Shown here in pieces: positions 60,135 to 64,000 of a stretch of 64,000 nt of DNA (its first letter is position 1; each line of letters begins with the position of its first letter). Under the pieces are notes generated by a model. It saw only the letters and a program-made list of their open reading frames with translations. It was not told where the DNA came from and did not search any database. Source of the DNA: Candolleomyces eurysporus (taxonomy: Eukaryota > Basidiomycota > Agaricomycetes > Agaricales > Psathyrellaceae); the NCBI GenBank assembly GCA_027579435.1, contig JANBPK010000806.1, forward strand, positions 124,001-188,000. Reading direction: 5' to 3'. Position numbers and translations under genes: made by a program.

Positions 60135-60616
60135 CCTTTCGAAACCTCTTCAACGACAGCTGCGGGCTGGATCGAGGTGGTGTTCCACTGAAATAGGGAT
60201 TCTGGTGGTTGACTGGAACTCCCGAGGTGGCCAGAAAGCGTAGGCGCACGTTTGTGGGTTGACGTTGTGACTGGAGGATATTAAAAAGAGCACCTCTCCA
60301 GTGTCGATTGCATCACCGGCGAAGAACCACGGCTGTGACAGGTGAGAGATGAAATGGCTCAGCCAAACTACGGGAGACGGTGCCATAATCAGCTCCGCAT
60401 CGGCTAAGCTTCGGTTGCCACTGCTCCAAGTTGAACAATTTCAAGGGTGAGCTGGTAATACATGCATTATTTAGACATAGGGTTGGTGCAACATGGAAGG
60501 GGAAAACATTGATGTACAAATACAAGAATGGGTGCAGTTGAATAACTTATGGTAATGAACTCGGATGACATGTGCCAAGACAAGAACGGAGAACAAAAGC
60601 GAGCAGCGGAACGGAC
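60135..60616. other. PPN1 upstream region
   Basis: A 482-base spacer between tandem minus-strand genes. No gene recognised; short ORFs only. Confidence 0.45.
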
Positions 60617-61214
60617 TCAAGTAGTTGCAATAGCTCCATGGCCAGTCGGTGAAGCCTTAATGGCAGACGCCCCGTTATTCGGACGGTGGAGAGCCAAGAG
60701 GATTTGGACGTTATTTCCCGTCTTCAGGACGTCGCCAATGGACTGTTCAGCATCGTGGCAGATCTAACGCCCGAACAAGAAAATTAGAGAAGACCGATGA
60801 TGAAAAGAGGTGGAGAAAACGTACGCGACTGTAGCCACCAGTCTGAAGAGGAGACCGGCTCTGAGAGATGGCGTTGTGAATCGCGTCATGGGCGTATCTC
60901 CGTCTAAGACCATGTCAAGGGGTGTTTGAGCCGCTGAAACGGAACCACGTACAGAATTCTCTCGAGATCATGCTTGTTTCTGGGCAACAAGTAGAGGTCG
61001 TTGCCGGAAAGGTAGCGCTCGAATGCACGGTAGGACGCGCAACCGGAGAGAAGGGCCTCATCCAGGTGCGGGTGGTCGGTGTGCCAGTTCCACCAGTTTT
61101 CGCTGAAAAAGGAAGGGATCAGCGGAGGAGGGGGAGAGAGAGGAGAGCGGCATACACAAAGTGGTTGTGAGCGTTGGCTTCGTGGGTGTGGGGGCCGAGG
61201 AGTCTGTCCATCAT
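60617..61214 (-). CDS. Hypothetical small His-rich protein
   Basis: Exons 61214-61156, 61102-60953, 60903-60825 and 60763-60617 join in one frame of 144 residues; introns are 53, 49 and 61 nt with GT..AG ends. The N-terminus is His-rich (LLGPHTHEANAHNHFVENWW, NWHTDHPHLDE), followed by FERYLSGNDLYLLPRNKHDL. No known domain, signal peptide or membrane segment. The frame is open upstream to ATG 61352, an alternative start with a basic, Ser-rich N-terminus that could be a mitochondrial presequence. Function unknown; the clustered His suggests metal binding, which is only inference. Confidence 0.65.
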
Positions 61215-61724
61215 CTTTGCTGAGGCTGGGGCTGAGGATGGGGGAGGGAGGAGTGTGAGGAAGGATTTTATAGCGATTCTGATGACTCGTCGACGAAAAG
61301 AGGATGTGGCCAAATTATAATTGCGCCAAGCCGAAGCCTCCACATTTCCCAAGAATCGGGCGAATCTGATCGGCTCGAACGTGCGTTGGCTGTGATTGGC
61401 TCCCTGGATAAAGCTGCCTATCTCTCGGACGCCACCAGTGGCACGTCACGCGGGCGGAAAGTCCGACCAACAGAGATAACAATTCTCCAGCTATTATTTT
61501 TATCAAGTCGAGTTGTTACCGCGCAATACCAGTGGGTTGGGAGTCCACTCGTCTCGCAAAGACGGTGGCAGCAGCGCGCAGCGCAGCCAGAAATCAATGG
61601 AGAATCAGACTCGGATTCCTGTCATTTCCCCGGATCCAGCTCTTGCCGAGGTTACAGGCTTCTGTTCCTTGCTTGACCATCTCTTCCCACCTCCTCATCG
61701 ACAGATCGCAGCCCCCTCTGCACA
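61215..61724. promoter_or_regulatory. Divergent upstream region with a uORF before AACS
   Basis: A 510-base region between divergent genes. On the plus strand a 43-codon frame begins at ATG 61597 and its TGA (61726-61728) overlaps the AACS ATG (61725) as ATGA. The frame starts MENQTRIPVISPDP and is unrelated to AACS. Confidence 0.55.
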
Positions 61725-64000
61725 ATGAGCGACCAGCCCTTGTACTCTCCACAGAGTCCCGAGAACTCTGCGACGTTTCGATTCAAGACCCGCGTCAACT
61801 CCGAGTTTGGCCTCTCCCTCGAAACCTACCATGATCTCTGGCAGTGGTCCACTGCTCACATCGACAAGTTCTGGAGCCTCGTATGGGACGAAACCGGCAT
61901 TATTGGAGATAAAGGCACCCACATCGTAGACATCGATAGTCTCCCGTCGGGAAATCCTGTTTGGTTCGGACCTTTCGTTGTCCTGTCGCCCGTGCCGGTT
62001 CTCACTTGCCTATCTGTCCTATTACCCCAGGTTTTCTGATTCCCGGCTCAACTGGGCAGAGAACCTATTACAATGTCGCGCTGAGGACAAAATAGCACTT
62101 GTCGAAGCCAGTTGGGTTGCTCTTTCCGTCCGTCTTCTTTGAATCCGGGACCTGATTGTCCCGACCCTTTTTTTCTCACTGGCAGCTGAGCCTCTCAGCC
62201 CCTCGGAGAATCCCTCCCCGGTCTATCGCAGAGTCACATACGCGCAACTCTATGCCCTTGTAGCAGATGCCGTATCAGCGCTGAAGGCCCACGGACTTGA
62301 ACCTGGGGACCGTGTCGCATCATATGCGTCTAATTGCATCGTAAGGGTCCATCGATAAAAATAAATTCATCCACTCATGACCAGCCCACCTTTTTCCCGT
62401 ACAGGAAAATGTGGCTGCATGCCTCGCCACTACCGCCCTGGGTGGCATTTGGGTCAGCGCAGCAGCAGATTTTGGCCCGGAAGGGGTTTTGGAGCGGTAC
62501 TTCTTTTGCCAAGCCTGGCCTCGTTGCTTATCTGACTGACGGCATGTAGTCTCGAACAAGTTAAACCGACATTTCTATTTGCGATCGATGCGGTGGTGTA
62601 AGCGCCCCAGTTCTCCCGCTCATGGCGTAGCGCCTCACTGATCACTCACGAGAACAGGTACAACGGGAAGGTGCATCCCCATCTACCCAAGGTGACCTCA
62701 CTCCTTGCAGGGCTATCGAACAAGTTGCATGCCAGCCCAAAAGTCATCGTCATCCATAACCTTTGCACCAAAGAAGACCGCTCACTTTGGGACCCTTCCT
62801 GGATCGATTGGAATACCTTTGTTTCTATTGGTAAGGAACGTGCGCTTGGCAGGAAGCCAGACGGGGAAATCGAGTGGTGTCGTCAAGAATTCGATGCTCC
62901 TCTATGGATCCTGTTCAGCAGCGGAACGACTGGTCGGCCAAAGTATGTGCATTTGCCAAGACCTTTCGTTTAATGAACTCAAGACTTGGCTTTGTTAGGC
63001 CGATTGTACACCGAGCAGGCGGCATGCTAGTGCAAGCCAAGAAAGAGTTTGCGATTTGTGCTGATTTACAGCCTGACGATGTGTTCTTCTATTACACGAC
63101 GACGTAAGTGCTCCTCAGTCTATTCGGACAACTATTCGCTTATTTTTACACCTCTGCACTGCCTTGCAGAGGATGGATGATGTGGAATTTCTTGGTTAGT
63201 GGGCTCACCCTGGGCTGCACGTTGGTGCTGTACGACGGGAGCCCATTGAAGGATCCCAGTATTCTATGGAGAATGGTTGATGAACTTGATATCACAATCT
63301 TCGGCACCAGCGCCAAATACCTCGACCACCTTTCGGTTGGTGTACCATTTCTCAGATGTATTGCCGCGGTTGACCGACGGTTTTTCAGAGACACTATAAA
63401 CCGAGAGAGCATCATCGCCTAACGACTCTTCGCCACATTTACTCTACCGGATCGCCCTTGGCACCTCCACTCTTCGACTACGTGTACCAAGACATACACC
63501 CTAATGTGCTTCTTGGATCAATCACCGGTAGGTTGTTCATTCATCTCAGTGCGCTTGGCATTAGCAGGCTGTCAGATCTCGGGCTCAATGCTAAATGTTT
63601 ACTCCTATAGGAGGGACCGACATTTGTTCATTATTCGCGGGGATGAACTCTGCATTACCTGTGTACAGAGGTGAAATTCAATGTCGAATGCTCGGGATGG
63701 CTGTGGAGAGCTACTCCCCAGCAGGAACTGCGAATAGCTCTGCTGAGGACTCGGGTGAACTAGTTTGCACGAGACCATTCCCATGCATGCCACTGGGATT
63801 TTGGCCCCTTCCTGGATATGGAACTGAAGAAGATGTGAAGGCTGCGAAGAAGCGCTTCATCGATTCGTACTTTTCCGAAATTGAAAATATATGGTGTGAG
63901 TCATAGATTGTGATCTGGCATAAAGACTAGAACGGCGCTCTGATAGGTTGTTTTTTTTTCATATTGCTTTCCTAGATCATGGTGACCACATTATCATCGC
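61725..64000 (+). CDS. Acetoacetyl-CoA synthetase (5' part)
   Basis: Eleven exons seen: 61725-61963, 62031-62110, 62186-62340, 62405-62496, 62550-62597, 62658-62942, 62999-63103, 63170-63335, 63389-63527, 63611-63895 and 63976 to the window edge. An ANL-superfamily ligase that activates acetoacetate with ATP and CoA in the cytosol. ACAS_N region: LETYHDLWQWSTAHIDKFWS and FSDSRLNWAENLL. The AMP-binding P-loop is LWILFSSGTTGRPKPIVHRA; then YYTTTGWMMWNFLVSGL, IYSTGSPLAPPLFDYVY, SITGGTDICSLFAG and YHGDH at the edge. The PIVHRAGG after the P-loop and GGTDICS are typical of AACS and distinguish it from acetyl-CoA synthetase. The remaining C-terminal domain lies outside the window. Confidence 0.93.

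Noticed and set aside
1..64000. CRISPR arrays, insertion sequences, phage or bacterial operons
   Set aside because: The whole window is spliced fungal DNA; no spaced direct-repeat array, transposase, LTR or terminal inverted repeat was recognised by eye.
1..64000. A biosynthetic or defence gene cluster
   Set aside because: Neighbouring genes serve unrelated housekeeping functions and no PKS, NRPS, terpene synthase or NLR-type gene is present.

Overview
This window is nuclear DNA from a basidiomycete fungus, most likely an Agaricomycete. The evidence is dense genes on both strands split by many 37-60 nt GT..AG introns, together with fungal families such as chitin deacetylase, Leu2, His6, Grr1, Spb4, Elg1, Bfr1, Ppn1 and RFX. 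The species cannot be fixed from the sequence. Fourteen single Ns sit beside homopolymer runs. In all seven coding cases, ignoring the N restores the reading frame, so they look like sequencing or assembly placeholders. Three further frame breaks, without an N, also fall in homopolymers.

Left third (1-17.5 kb): the 3' part of an amidohydrolase, a Grr1-like LRR protein, and then a group of small-GTPase regulators. These are a DH/PH Rho exchange factor, an orphan SH3 ORF resembling the N-terminus of Cdc25/RasGEF proteins, and a second, large DH-domain protein on the other strand. The 3' end of the first exchange factor is present twice, as diverged copies flanking the SH3 ORF. A RING protein follows.

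Middle (17.8-38 kb): glycogen branching enzyme and LEU2 converge; LEU2 and the DEAD-box helicase SPB4 diverge; SPB4 and an enolase-superfamily dehydratase converge with 7 nt between stop codons. Then come HIS6, ribosomal protein L35, a GCK-type Ste20 kinase, a perilipin-like lipid-droplet protein, a gene-poor stretch with one weak spliced candidate, and a GPI-anchored chitin deacetylase.

Right part (38.8-64 kb): TFIIF alpha, a bHLH factor and ELG1/ATAD5 run in tandem on the minus strand. A JMJD7-like JmjC protein, NHP2, an unknown small protein and BFR1 follow on the plus strand. Upstream of BFR1 lies a tandem duplication that left a decayed BFR1 copy and a fragment of the unknown gene. An RFX factor, endopolyphosphatase (17 exons, one of 5 nt) and a small His-rich unknown are on the minus strand, and an acetoacetyl-CoA synthetase runs off the right edge.

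Most genes are ordinary housekeeping loci. The features that stand out are the two local duplications, the micro-exon, the Trp-Gly repeats in BFR1, a uORF overlapping the AACS start codon, and the clustered exchange factors. I see no mobile element, CRISPR array, tRNA or rRNA gene, and no clear undescribed multi-gene system.
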